Assembly: GCA_002492295.1 (NCBI GenBank)
Contig: DKYC01000163.1
Location: 1-7,750, forward strand
Source: Lachnospiraceae bacterium UBA7110
GTDB taxonomy: Bacteria > Bacillota > Clostridia > Lachnospirales > Lachnospiraceae
Reading direction: 5' to 3'
DNA length: 7,750 nt
Below the pieces are notes generated by a model. That model worked only from the letters and a program-made list of their open reading frames with translations. It did no database searches and was not told where the DNA came from. Each line of letters begins with the position of its first letter. Position 1 is the stretch's first letter. A program made the position numbers and the translations under genes. Of this stretch, positions 1 through 5,934 are shown piece after piece.

Positions 1-570
1 CTTAAAAGATGCAGATCTCTTGATTTGGATCCTGTATTTTTAGGATATGATAAAAAATCTAAAAGAAAGTCGGCAAGAGCCGGCAGGAAAATGAGTGAGT
101 ACGGCTTACAGCTTAGGGAAAAGCAGAAGGCTAAATTCATTTACGGCGTGCTTGAGAAGCCTTTCCGCAATTATTATGAAAAGGCGGACAGAATGAAGGG
201 TATGACAGGTGAAAACCTGATGATTCTTTTGGAGCGAAGACTTGACAATGTTGTTTTCAGAATGGGCTTTGCAAGAACAAGAAAGGAAGCCAGGCAGATT
301 GTAGGTCACAAGCATGTTTTGGTGAACGGAAAGCGCGTAAATATCCCTTCTTACCTGATTAGTGCAGGTGATGTGATTGAAATTAGGGAGAAGTCAAAGG
401 GCTTACAGAGATATAAGGATATTGCCGAGGTTACAAATGGCAGGTTAGTTCCTGAATGGATGGATGTTGATCAGGAGAACTTCAAGGGAACCATTAAGGA
501 GCTTCCTTCCAGAGAGGTTATTGATGTTCCTGTAGATGAAATGCTTATTGTCGAGTTGTATTCAAAATAA
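1..570 (+). CDS. rpsD: 30S ribosomal protein S4 (5' end outside window)
   Basis: S4 is a primary 16S rRNA binder that nucleates assembly of the 30S body and forms part of the mRNA entry site. The reading frame is already open at base 1 (first residues LKRCRSLDLDPVFLGYDKKS) and ends at TAA 568-570, giving 189 visible residues. Compared with a usual clostridial S4 of about 197-200 residues, only about eight N-terminal residues are missing. The in-frame TTG at 25 is internal and is not the start. The N-terminal S4 domain is followed by the S4 RNA-binding fold, beginning around RRLDNVVFRMGFARTRKEAR and running through VLVNGKRVNIPSYLISAGD. The C-terminus MLIVELYSK is the family hallmark. Only one cysteine is visible, so this is the zinc-free form. 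rpoA follows after a 221-nt structured spacer. S4 is the autorepressor of the alpha operon in E. coli; whether that holds here cannot be seen. Confidence 0.97.
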   Translation, partial: LKRCRSLDLDPVFLGYDKKSKRKSARAGRKMSEYGLQLREKQKAKFIYGVLEKPFRNYYEKADRMKGMTGENLMILLERRLDNVVFRMGFARTRKEARQIVGHKHVLVNGKRVNIPSYLISAGDVIEIREKSKGLQRYKDIAEVTNGRLVPEWMDVDQENFKGTIKELPSREVIDVPVDEMLIVELYSK

Positions 571-587
571 GCAGCTGATGTGAATTT

Positions 588-624
588 AACAGTAGGAAGT
601 GCGCAGTGCGTGCTTTCTATTGTT
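588..624 (+). other. Long RNA hairpin downstream of rpsD
   Basis: Arms 588-604 and 608-624 pair over 17 consecutive positions, 13 Watson-Crick and 4 G-U (592/620, 596/616, 600/612, 601/611), around a 3-nt AGU loop at 605-607. The G-U pairs occur in the RNA only if the + strand is transcribed, which fits rpsD readthrough. The downstream bases (GCACTTTG) are not a T-tract, so a Rho-independent terminator is unlikely. It lies 18 nt after the rpsD stop. Possible roles are an RNase III-type cleavage site, a 3'-end stabiliser for the rpsD message, or a protein-binding site. Confidence 0.7.
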
Positions 625-683
625 GCACTTTGTATTATGGTAAACAACAAAAGCATTTGATGTTTGCTGTAATTGATGCAAAT

Positions 684-715
684 GACCGCATAAGGGATTT
701 AGCAGCCATGCGGTC
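684..715 (+). other. Inverted repeat GACCGCAT/ATGCGGTC
   Basis: GACCGCAT at 684-691 is the exact reverse complement of ATGCGGTC at 708-715, with a 16-nt loop. The stem contains a CCGCA/TGCGG core that recurs in the rpoA-rplQ spacer. There is no T-tract after it. The hairpin sits about 60 nt before the rpoA ribosome binding site and could influence rpoA translation or RNA processing. Confidence 0.55.
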
Positions 716-774
716 GGCGTAGGTAGGTGCAATTAATATTTGCGCTTGCCGTAATCGTATTCATCACATTCATT

Positions 775-782
775 AAAGGAGG
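775..782 (+). promoter_or_regulatory. Strong ribosome binding site of rpoA
   Basis: AAAGGAGG is a near-perfect anti-Shine-Dalgarno complement. It lies 9 nt before GTG 792 and 12 nt before the in-frame TTG 795, so GTG 792 is the better start. Confidence 0.85.
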
Positions 783-791
783 GTATTTACA

Positions 792-1757
792 GTGTTGGCA
801 TTTGATTTTGACAGTCCAAATATTGAAGTGGCAGAAATCTCTGAAGACAAAAGGTATGGTAAGTTTGTAGTAGAGCCTTTAGAGAGAGGTTATGGAATCA
901 CACTGGGTAATTCTCTTAGAAGGATTATGCTTGCTTCCCTACCCGGCGCGGCTGTGAGCCAGGTTAAGATTGATGGTGTATTGCATGAGTTCAGTTCCAT
1001 TCCGGGTGTTAAGGAGGATGTGACGGAAATTATCATGAACCTGAAAAGCCTGGCAATTAAAAATAGCAGTGAAACGGATGAAGTTAAGAAAGCAGTCATA
1101 GATTTTGAAGGCGAGGGTGTTGTCAGAGCATCTGATATTCAGGTGGATCAGGATATCGAAATTATGAATCCGGATCAGGTTATCGCTACGCTAAATGGCG
1201 GTAAGGACAGCAAACTGTACATGGAAATACTGATTACAAAGGGAAGGGGCTATATCAGCGCAGATAAGAATAAGAGCGAGGATTTGCCAATTGGTGTCAT
1301 TGCCGTTGATTCGATTTATACTCCTGTAGAGAGAGTAAATGTTACCGTAGAAAATACCCGTGTTGGTCAGGTGACTGACTACGATAAATTAACGTTGGAT
1401 GTATACACGAATGCGACACTTGAGCCTGACGAGGCGGTAAGCCTTGCGGCGAAAGTGCTGAGTGAGCATCTCAAGCTTTTCATTAATCTTTCCGAACTTG
1501 GAACGGGCGCTGTCGTGATTAACGAGAAGGAAGATGATGAGAAGGAAAAAGTCCTTGAGATGAGCATTGATGAGCTCGAATTGTCAGTGCGCTCGTATAA
1601 CTGTCTTAAGAGAGCCGGAATCAATACGGTTGAAGAACTGACAAACAAGACTTCGGAGGATATGATGAAGGTTCGTAACTTGGGGCGGAAGTCTTTAGAC
1701 GAGGTTTTGGCAAAGTTAAAGGAGTTAGGTTTACAGCTGAATCCGATGGAGGAATAA
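792..1757 (+). CDS. rpoA: DNA-directed RNA polymerase subunit alpha
   Basis: The alpha subunit dimerises to scaffold assembly of beta and beta' into RNA polymerase, and its C-terminal domain contacts promoter UP elements and activators. The protein has 321 residues, the family's usual size. The N-terminal domain spans about residues 1-235 and includes the dimerisation/assembly segment GYGITLGNSLRRIML at 33-47. An acidic, charged linker follows (about 245-256, KEDDEKEKV). The C-terminal helix-hairpin-helix domain is at about 258-316. Within it, R267, N270, G298, K300, S301 and E304 align with the E. coli UP-element DNA-binding residues (R265, N268, G296, K298, S299, E302). Translation starts at GTG 792. 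The gene sits between rpsD and rplQ, the classic alpha-operon position in Clostridia, and is probably cotranscribed with both. Confidence 0.99.
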   Translation: MLAFDFDSPNIEVAEISEDKRYGKFVVEPLERGYGITLGNSLRRIMLASLPGAAVSQVKIDGVLHEFSSIPGVKEDVTEIIMNLKSLAIKNSSETDEVKKAVIDFEGEGVVRASDIQVDQDIEIMNPDQVIATLNGGKDSKLYMEILITKGRGYISADKNKSEDLPIGVIAVDSIYTPVERVNVTVENTRVGQVTDYDKLTLDVYTNATLEPDEAVSLAAKVLSEHLKLFINLSELGTGAVVINEKEDDEKEKVLEMSIDELELSVRSYNCLKRAGINTVEELTNKTSEDMMKVRNLGRKSLDEVLAKLKELGLQLNPMEE

Positions 1758-1803
1758 TTGCCTGTAAATTTAAAATATGTATGTATGGTGCACGGATAAT
1801 TGT

Positions 1804-1843
1804 CCGCAGGGAAAATCGGATGCCTTCAGCGGCATGCGGCCGA
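1804..1843 (+). other. Branched or alternative hairpin in rplQ leader
   Basis: ATGCC 1820-1824 pairs with GGCAT 1831-1835 around the TTCAGC loop. It can be extended by TCGG 1816-1819 with CCGA 1840-1843, leaving GCGG 1836-1839 bulged. Alternatively CCGCA 1804-1808 pairs with TGCGG 1835-1839, which would release CCGA. The two extensions compete for the same bases, so this could be a switchable structure. The CCGCA/TGCGG pairing parallels the stem in the rpsD-rpoA spacer. Confidence 0.45.
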
Positions 1844-1850
1844 CACAATA

Positions 1851-1872
1851 GGAAACGAATCAATTTGTTTCC
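1851..1872 (+). other. 9-bp hairpin with UCAA loop
   Basis: Positions 1851-1859 pair with 1864-1872 (GGAAAC with GTTTCC, then one G-U and two A-T pairs) around a TCAA tetraloop. It is followed by CGACA rather than a T-run, so it does not look like an intrinsic terminator. Confidence 0.55.
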
Positions 1873-2044
1873 CGACATACAATTGCAGATGCGGTAATTC
1901 CAAAGAGTTCGTATCTGTGCTCAAAGATGGAAGTTGTTAACGACATTTGATAAGTAAGTCCGAAGGGCGTTGTCATTTGTCCCACCAATGGGGGTAGCCT
2001 GGGGAATAAGCAGGTGAAGTTCCTCATAAAGAAAGGAGCCAATT

Positions 2045-2587
2045 ATGGCAGGTTATAGAAAACTCGGAAGAACGTCAAGTCAGAGAAAGGCATTGCTCAG
2101 AGGTCAGGTGACTGCTTTGATTGCAAGCAAGAATGGCAGAATTATCACGACAGAGGCAAGGGCAAAGGAAGTTAAGAAGATTGTCGAAGGTTTGATTGCA
2201 TTAGCCGTGAAGGAAAAGGATAACTATGAAATGGTAAAGGTTATGGCTAAGGTTCCAAGAAAAGACAAGGATGGCAAGAGAGTTAAGGAAGTAAAGGACG
2301 GTAAGAAGGTTACTGTTTATGATGAAGTGGAAAAGGAAATCAAGAAGGATATGCCTTCCAGACTTCATGCAAGAAGACAGATGCTTAAGGTATTGTACCC
2401 TGTGACAGAGGTTCCCCAGAAGAATGCAGGAAAAAAGAGAAATACAAAGGAAATCGACCTTGTAGCGAAGCTGTTTGATGAAATCGCACCTAAGTATGTT
2501 GGACGTAACGGTGGTTATACAAGAATAATCAAGGTTGGTCAGCGTAAGGGTGACGGCGCTATGCAGGTAGTTCTTGAGCTTGTATAA
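2045..2587 (+). CDS. rplQ: 50S ribosomal protein L17, insertion-bearing form
   Basis: L17 is a component of the large ribosomal subunit located near the exit tunnel. The start is ATG 2045, with AAAGGAG at 2032-2038 six bases upstream. The conserved N-terminal part MAGYRKLGRTSSQRKALLRG and TTEARAKEVKKIVEGL (to about residue 50) is normal, as is LHARRQ at 107-112 and the C-terminal GGYTRIIKVGQRKGDGA. At 180 residues it is about 60 longer than the B. subtilis protein (about 120). Most of the excess lies between roughly residues 56 and 106 and is rich in Lys, Asp, Glu and Val; a further ~9 residues lie around 120-135. Insertions of this kind are, to my knowledge, common in Lachnospiraceae L17. 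The gene ends the alpha operon just before a terminator. Confidence 0.97.
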   Translation: MAGYRKLGRTSSQRKALLRGQVTALIASKNGRIITTEARAKEVKKIVEGLIALAVKEKDNYEMVKVMAKVPRKDKDGKRVKEVKDGKKVTVYDEVEKEIKKDMPSRLHARRQMLKVLYPVTEVPQKNAGKKRNTKEIDLVAKLFDEIAPKYVGRNGGYTRIIKVGQRKGDGAMQVVLELV

Positions 2588-2619
2588 GAGCAGAGAATAA
2601 TTGTATTTTGTACGAAATG

Positions 2620-2646
2620 CGCTCCCATAGTTTGGGAGCGTTTTTG
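2620..2646 (+). terminator. Rho-independent terminator after rplQ
   Basis: An 8-bp perfect GC-rich stem, CGCTCCCA 2620-2627 with TGGGAGCG 2633-2640, closes a 5-nt loop and is followed directly by TTTTT 2641-2645. It lies 32 nt after the rplQ stop and marks the end of the ribosomal transcription unit. Some readthrough into the next gene cannot be excluded. Confidence 0.92.
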
Positions 2647-2681
2647 TATAAGGGAATATCTTTAAGGGGTTTGTTAAGAAT

Positions 2682-2686
2682 GGAGG
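2682..2686 (+). promoter_or_regulatory. Ribosome binding site deciding the J-domain gene start
   Basis: GGAGG directly abuts ATG 2687 but is 6 nt before ATG 2693. The latter is therefore the probable start, removing two residues from the longest possible reading frame. Confidence 0.8.
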
Positions 2687-2692
2687 ATGGAT

Positions 2693-3310
2693 ATGACAAG
2701 AAAAGAAGCCTGCTATTTTCTTGGAGTAAGTGTAGATGCATCTGATGAACAGATTAAGAGGGCATACCGGTATAAGGCGAAGCTTTATCATCCGGATGCC
2801 AATCCGTCGGGTGATACAAAGGAGTATTATATTAAACTTCAGGGAGCGTATGAGTATTTGCTGAGTAATCCGTATATCCCTGACAATGGTCAGAATAATA
2901 CTTCAGGTACTATGGGAGGTATGCCAAACGCGGCGTATTTTTATCAGGTGCCTCAGCCGCCGCAGCGTCCGGTTAAAATATTTGCGACAAGTACGGCTAC
3001 GCGTGACAATTATAAAAAGCAGAGGGAAATGGCGAATGAGCATGAAAAGATAGAGAAGTGGGATAAGGATTACAGGGATGGCAAGCGCAGAAAGCAGCAG
3101 ATGCAGATGTACGGTAAGGAATATGCGGACAGAATGAATTCGCCAAAGAAGAGTAAGGAAGAGGAAATTCTTGACAAAATCAGGGCGATATGGATTGCAG
3201 AGAACATCAGACGGCAGATTGAGCAGGACAGGGAGCATAAGGAAATGCTTCAAAGACGTAAGTTGTATAAAGCTTTTATGCAGCAGAAGATGCAGGACGG
3301 CGATAAGTGA
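2693..3310 (+). CDS. Small J-domain (DnaJ-like) protein of unknown role
   Basis: The 205-residue protein has an N-terminal J domain at about residues 3-58, with helix II (EQIKRAYRYKAKLY), the diagnostic HPD loop at 33-35 (YHPDAN) and helix III (TKEYYIKLQGAYEYLLSN). The HPD motif stimulates the ATPase of an Hsp70/DnaK partner. There is no Gly/Phe-rich region of the DnaJ kind, no CXXCXGXG zinc finger and no DnaJ C-terminal domain, so it is a class C (type III) J protein and not DnaJ itself. Residues 59-98 are low-complexity (Asn, Gly, Tyr, Pro; QPPQRP at 88-93). Residues 105-205 are very rich in Lys, Arg, Glu, Gln and Met and probably form long helices or a coiled coil. No signal peptide or membrane segment is visible, so it should be cytosolic. 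It follows a terminator and precedes ecfA1 by 15 nt, probably heading that operon. Its client is unknown. Confidence 0.9.
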   Translation: MTRKEACYFLGVSVDASDEQIKRAYRYKAKLYHPDANPSGDTKEYYIKLQGAYEYLLSNPYIPDNGQNNTSGTMGGMPNAAYFYQVPQPPQRPVKIFATSTATRDNYKKQREMANEHEKIEKWDKDYRDGKRRKQQMQMYGKEYADRMNSPKKSKEEEILDKIRAIWIAENIRRQIEQDREHKEMLQRRKLYKAFMQQKMQDGDK

Positions 3311-3325
3311 GAATGAGGGTTTTTC

Positions 3326-4189
3326 ATGGGAATCATTAAGGTTAAGGACTTAATCTTTGAGTATATCAGACGGGATGAGGAAGGGAACGTTGAAGGCATA
3401 ACGACAGCGGTGGACAATGTCAGTCTGGATGTCAGTCAGGGCGATTTTGTGGCGATTTTAGGGCATAACGGTTCGGGAAAGTCCACGCTTGCAAAGCACC
3501 TCAATGCCATACTTTATCCGACAGAGGGGACGGTGTGGGTTGACGGTAAGGACACGCAGAAGGATGAATATATATGGGATATCAGGCAGACAGCCGGAAT
3601 GGTATTTCAGAATCCTGACAATCAGATTATCGGGCAGATTGTGGAGGAGGATGTGGGATTTGGACCTGAAAATATGGGAGTGCCCACAAAGGAAATATGG
3701 GAGCGCGTGGACGAGAGTTTAAAGGCAGTGGGGATGTATGAGTTCCGGCATTATTCCCCTAATAAACTGTCGGGAGGGCAGAAGCAGCGTGTATCTATCG
3801 CGGGCGTAATTGCAATGCACCCGAAATGCATTATTTTGGATGAGCCTACGGCAATGCTTGACCCAAAGGGACGCAGGGAGGTCATCCGTGCTGTGCGTGC
3901 TTTAAATGACGTGGAGCGTATTACAGTCATATTGATTACACATTATATGGAAGAGGTCATTTATGCCGATAAGGTATTTGTCATGGATCAGGGAAAGATT
4001 ACTTTGCAGGGAACACCGCGGGAGGTTTTTTCCAAGGTAGAGCGGTTGAAGGCGCTTAGGCTGGATGTGCCGCAGGTAACTTTGCTTGCGCATGAGCTGA
4101 GGCAGGAGGGGTTCCCGATGCCTGAGGGCGTGCTGACAAAAGAGGAGTTTCGGGTGGCGCTGGACAATTGTGTTAACAAGCTGTTTTGA
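3326..4189 (+). CDS. ecfA1: ECF transporter ATP-binding protein EcfA1 (CbiO-type)
   Basis: This is one of the two ATPases of the energy-coupling factor transporter, which powers uptake of vitamins or metal ions through EcfT and exchangeable S components. The 287-residue protein has a Walker A GHNGSGKST (46-54), Q-loop Q95 in FQNPDNQ, ABC signature LSGGQ (148-152), Walker B CIILDEP with D172 and catalytic E173, a D-loop (MLDP) and switch histidine H206. The C-terminal region from about 235 (VERLKALRLDVPQVTLLAHELRQEG) is typical of EcfA proteins. Start ATG 3326 has GAGGGT at 3315-3320, five bases away. FQNPDNQ after Walker A is typical of EcfA1, whereas EcfA2 usually has FQYPEHQ, as the next gene does. 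It is cotranscribed with ecfA2 and ecfT. Confidence 0.96.
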   Translation: MGIIKVKDLIFEYIRRDEEGNVEGITTAVDNVSLDVSQGDFVAILGHNGSGKSTLAKHLNAILYPTEGTVWVDGKDTQKDEYIWDIRQTAGMVFQNPDNQIIGQIVEEDVGFGPENMGVPTKEIWERVDESLKAVGMYEFRHYSPNKLSGGQKQRVSIAGVIAMHPKCIILDEPTAMLDPKGRREVIRAVRALNDVERITVILITHYMEEVIYADKVFVMDQGKITLQGTPREVFSKVERLKALRLDVPQVTLLAHELRQEGFPMPEGVLTKEEFRVALDNCVNKLF

Positions 4190-4193
4190 GATT

Positions 4194-4198
4194 AGGAG
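4194..4198 (+). promoter_or_regulatory. Ribosome binding site deciding the ecfA2 start
   Basis: AGGAG lies 8 nt before ATG 4207. The in-frame TTG 4186, which overlaps the ecfA1 stop, has no comparable site, so ATG 4207 is preferred. Confidence 0.8.
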
Positions 4199-4206
4199 AC
4201 AGAAAA

Positions 4207-5082
4207 ATGCCAATCATTTTAGACAAGGTAAATCATATTTACGGACAGGATACGGGAACGCCGTTAAGGGCATTAAACAATATTGACCTGGTAATTCCTG
4301 ACGGACAGTTTATCGGAATTATCGGTCATACGGGTTCTGGAAAATCGACGCTTGTACAGCATCTGAACGGTCTTATGAAGGCGACGAGCGGGAATATTTA
4401 TTTTAATGGGGAAGATATTGACGATGAGGATTTCGACAAAAAGAAGCTGCGCAGTAAGGTGGGACTCGTTTTCCAGTATCCGGAGCATCAGCTTTTTGAG
4501 ACGGATGTGTTCACGGACGTATGCTTTGGACCTAAGAATTTAGGGTTATCCCAAAAAGAAATAGAGCTTAGGGCATATGAGGCTTTGAAGCTGGTAGGAC
4601 TGGATGATGAATACTTTTACCAGTCGCCCTTTGATTTGTCGGGAGGGCAGAAGAGACGCGTGGCAATTGCGGGCGTGCTTGCCATGAAACCGCAGGTGCT
4701 TGTACTGGATGAACCGACGGCGGGGCTTGATCCAAAGGGCAGGGATGAGATTTTGGAGCAGGTAGCAAAGCTGAAAAAAGAAACTGGAATTACGGTTATT
4801 TTGGTTTCCCACAGCATGGATGACGTGGCGCGGTATGTGGACAGGATTATTGTAATGAATAAGGGCTGTATCCTGTATGACGATACACCAAGGGCGGTGT
4901 TCCGCCATTACGCAAAGCTGGAGGAAATCGGTCTTGCGGCACCGCAGGTGACTTATATTATGCGGGAGCTGCAGGCGCACGGATATGACGTGAGCGACGA
5001 CGTGACGACGATTGACGAGGCAAAGGATGAGATAAAACGGTATTTTGCAGGTCTTGTGGCAACAGGGAAGGGAAACAGGTGA
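4207..5082 (+). CDS. ecfA2: ECF transporter ATP-binding protein EcfA2 (CbiO-type)
   Basis: This is the second ATPase subunit, forming a heterodimer with EcfA1 beneath EcfT on the cytoplasmic face of the membrane. The 291-residue protein starts MPIILDKVNHIYGQDTGTP. It has Walker A GHTGSGKST (40-48), Q-loop Q90 in FQYPEHQ, signature LSGGQ (144-148), Walker B VLVLDEP with D168 and E169, D-loop GLDP and switch histidine H202. The C-terminal tail (KLEEIGLAAPQVTYIMRELQAHGYDV) matches the family's extension. Every catalytic motif is intact, so both ATP sites of the heterodimer should be competent. The start lies 17 nt after the ecfA1 stop, and ecfT follows 6 nt after the stop. A longer version from TTG 4186 would add seven residues and is less likely. 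Confidence 0.96.
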   Translation: MPIILDKVNHIYGQDTGTPLRALNNIDLVIPDGQFIGIIGHTGSGKSTLVQHLNGLMKATSGNIYFNGEDIDDEDFDKKKLRSKVGLVFQYPEHQLFETDVFTDVCFGPKNLGLSQKEIELRAYEALKLVGLDDEYFYQSPFDLSGGQKRRVAIAGVLAMKPQVLVLDEPTAGLDPKGRDEILEQVAKLKKETGITVILVSHSMDDVARYVDRIIVMNKGCILYDDTPRAVFRHYAKLEEIGLAAPQVTYIMRELQAHGYDVSDDVTTIDEAKDEIKRYFAGLVATGKGNR

Positions 5083-5088
5083 CGGTTC

Positions 5089-5934
5089 ATGCTTAGGGAT
5101 ATTACACTTGGTCAATATTATCAGGCCGATTCCGTGATACATAGACTGGATCCGCGGGTAAAGCTTGGTTCTACCATACTGTTTATCATATCGCTCTTTG
5201 TGTTTGACGGTGCGGCGGGATATATCGTGGCGGCTGTTTTTCTGACGCTTGTGATAAATTTATCAAAGGTTCCTTTTCGGTTTATGGTCAAGGGAATGAA
5301 GGCAATTGTGTTCCTGCTTATGATAACGGTTGTGTTTAATTTGTTTCTGACACCGGGGGAGCCGCTATTTACCATATGGAAGCTTAAAATTACAAAGGAA
5401 GGACTCAGACTGGCAGTGCTCCTTGCGGTGCGCCTTAGCTTTTTGATTATCGGTTCGTCGATTATGACGCTTACGACGACGCCAAACCAGCTTACGGACG
5501 GTCTTGAGAAAATGCTTCATCCGTTGAACAGGATAAAGGTTCCGGTGCACGAGATTGCAATGATGATGTCGATTGCCCTGCGGTTTATTCCAATCCTGAT
5601 GGAGGAAACGGATAAAATTATGAAGGCACAGCTTGCGCGGTGTGCGGATTTTGACAGTGGGAACATTATCAAAAGGGCGAAGGGGCTGGTACCGCTTCTT
5701 GTGCCGCTTTTCATATCGGCTTTCCGGCGTGCAAATGATTTGGCAATGGCGATGGAGGCGCGCTGCTACCGGGGAGGGGAGCACCGTACAAAGATGAAGC
5801 CGCTCCATTATGCGCGCAGGGATTTTATCGCGTATGCGGTTGTGGCGTGTTATCTTGTAATTGGCGTGGCGGCAGGACGGCTGGAGCCGGTTTTGCTTGC
5901 ATTTGTTGGTATAACGGGCGGTGTATCAGTATGA
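5089..5934 (+). CDS. ecfT: ECF transporter transmembrane subunit EcfT
   Basis: EcfT is the membrane scaffold that couples ATP hydrolysis in EcfA1/EcfA2 to toppling of the substrate-binding S component. The 281-residue protein has hydrophobic segments at about 26-58 (probably two helices), 71-88, 105-130 and 243-262, plus shorter ones near 155-171 and 200-211. The two cytoplasmic coupling motifs that dock into the ATPases are visible as AQLARCADF (R184) and AMEARCYRGG (R225). Both read Ala-Arg-Cys rather than Ala-Arg-Gly, a tolerated variation as far as I know. The first part (DSVIHRLDPRVKLG, residues 14-27) is the conserved EcfT N-terminus. The start ATG 5089 is 6 nt after ecfA2, with a weak AGGTGA overlapping its stop, so translational coupling is likely. 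No S component is adjacent, which marks a shared (group II) ECF module. Confidence 0.95.
   Translation: MLRDITLGQYYQADSVIHRLDPRVKLGSTILFIISLFVFDGAAGYIVAAVFLTLVINLSKVPFRFMVKGMKAIVFLLMITVVFNLFLTPGEPLFTIWKLKITKEGLRLAVLLAVRLSFLIIGSSIMTLTTTPNQLTDGLEKMLHPLNRIKVPVHEIAMMMSIALRFIPILMEETDKIMKAQLARCADFDSGNIIKRAKGLVPLLVPLFISAFRRANDLAMAMEARCYRGGEHRTKMKPLHYARRDFIAYAVVACYLVIGVAAGRLEPVLLAFVGITGGVSV

Larger units (their letters stand above)
571..791 (+). other. Structured spacer between rpsD and rpoA
   Basis: This 221-nt stretch has no credible ORF with a ribosome binding site. It holds a long hairpin (588-624), a short imperfect inverted repeat (CATTTG near 653 with CAAATG near 679) and a perfect 8-bp inverted repeat (684-691 with 708-715). 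It ends in the rpoA ribosome binding site. No T-run follows any of the hairpins, so none is an obvious terminator and readthrough into rpoA is expected. I saw no convincing sigma-A promoter. Its length is unusual for adjacent ribosomal-operon genes, which suggests a leader or processing function; that is inference. Confidence 0.6.
1758..2044 (+). other. Structured spacer between rpoA and rplQ
   Basis: This 287-nt region lacks a plausible gene. It carries a branched hairpin (1816-1843) and a 9-bp hairpin (1851-1872). Near its 3' end is a C- then G-rich stretch (about 1979-2004) in which CCCA 1981-1984 can pair with TGGG 1989-1992. It ends in the rplQ ribosome binding site. No hairpin is followed by a T-tract, so transcription from rpoA probably continues into rplQ. 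The length and the clustered secondary structure suggest a leader-like RNA for rplQ, a role that is inferred only. I could not match it to a named RNA family. Confidence 0.55.

Noticed and set aside
25..570. TTG 25 as the start of rpsD
   Set aside because: The frame is open back to base 1, and the upstream residues (LKRCRSLD) belong to the conserved S4 N-terminus; the true start lies before the window.
633..638. TATTAT as a -10 box of an rpoA promoter
   Set aside because: No acceptable -35 lies 16-18 nt upstream, and that position falls inside the long hairpin.
2647..2652. TATAAG as a -10 box for the J-domain/ECF operon
   Set aside because: A -35 would fall within the terminator hairpin and does not resemble TTGACA, so the promoter of this operon remains unidentified.
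2201..2791. 196-residue minus-strand ORF over rplQ and the start of the J-domain gene
   Set aside because: It is antisense to conserved ribosomal coding sequence, crosses the terminator, and shows no family resemblance.
4186..4206. TTG 4186 as the ecfA2 start
   Set aside because: It has no ribosome binding site and would overlap the ecfA1 stop. AGGAG at 4194-4198 is correctly spaced for ATG 4207, where the family's N-terminus begins.
4546..5142. 198-residue minus-strand ORF over ecfA2
   Set aside because: It is antisense to a gene with all ABC motifs intact and has an unrealistic His/Arg/Pro-rich composition.
5847..5930. Extended N-terminus for truA reading back inside ecfT
   Set aside because: The TruA signature begins at ATG 5931. 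The upstream residues are an out-of-frame translation of ecfT.
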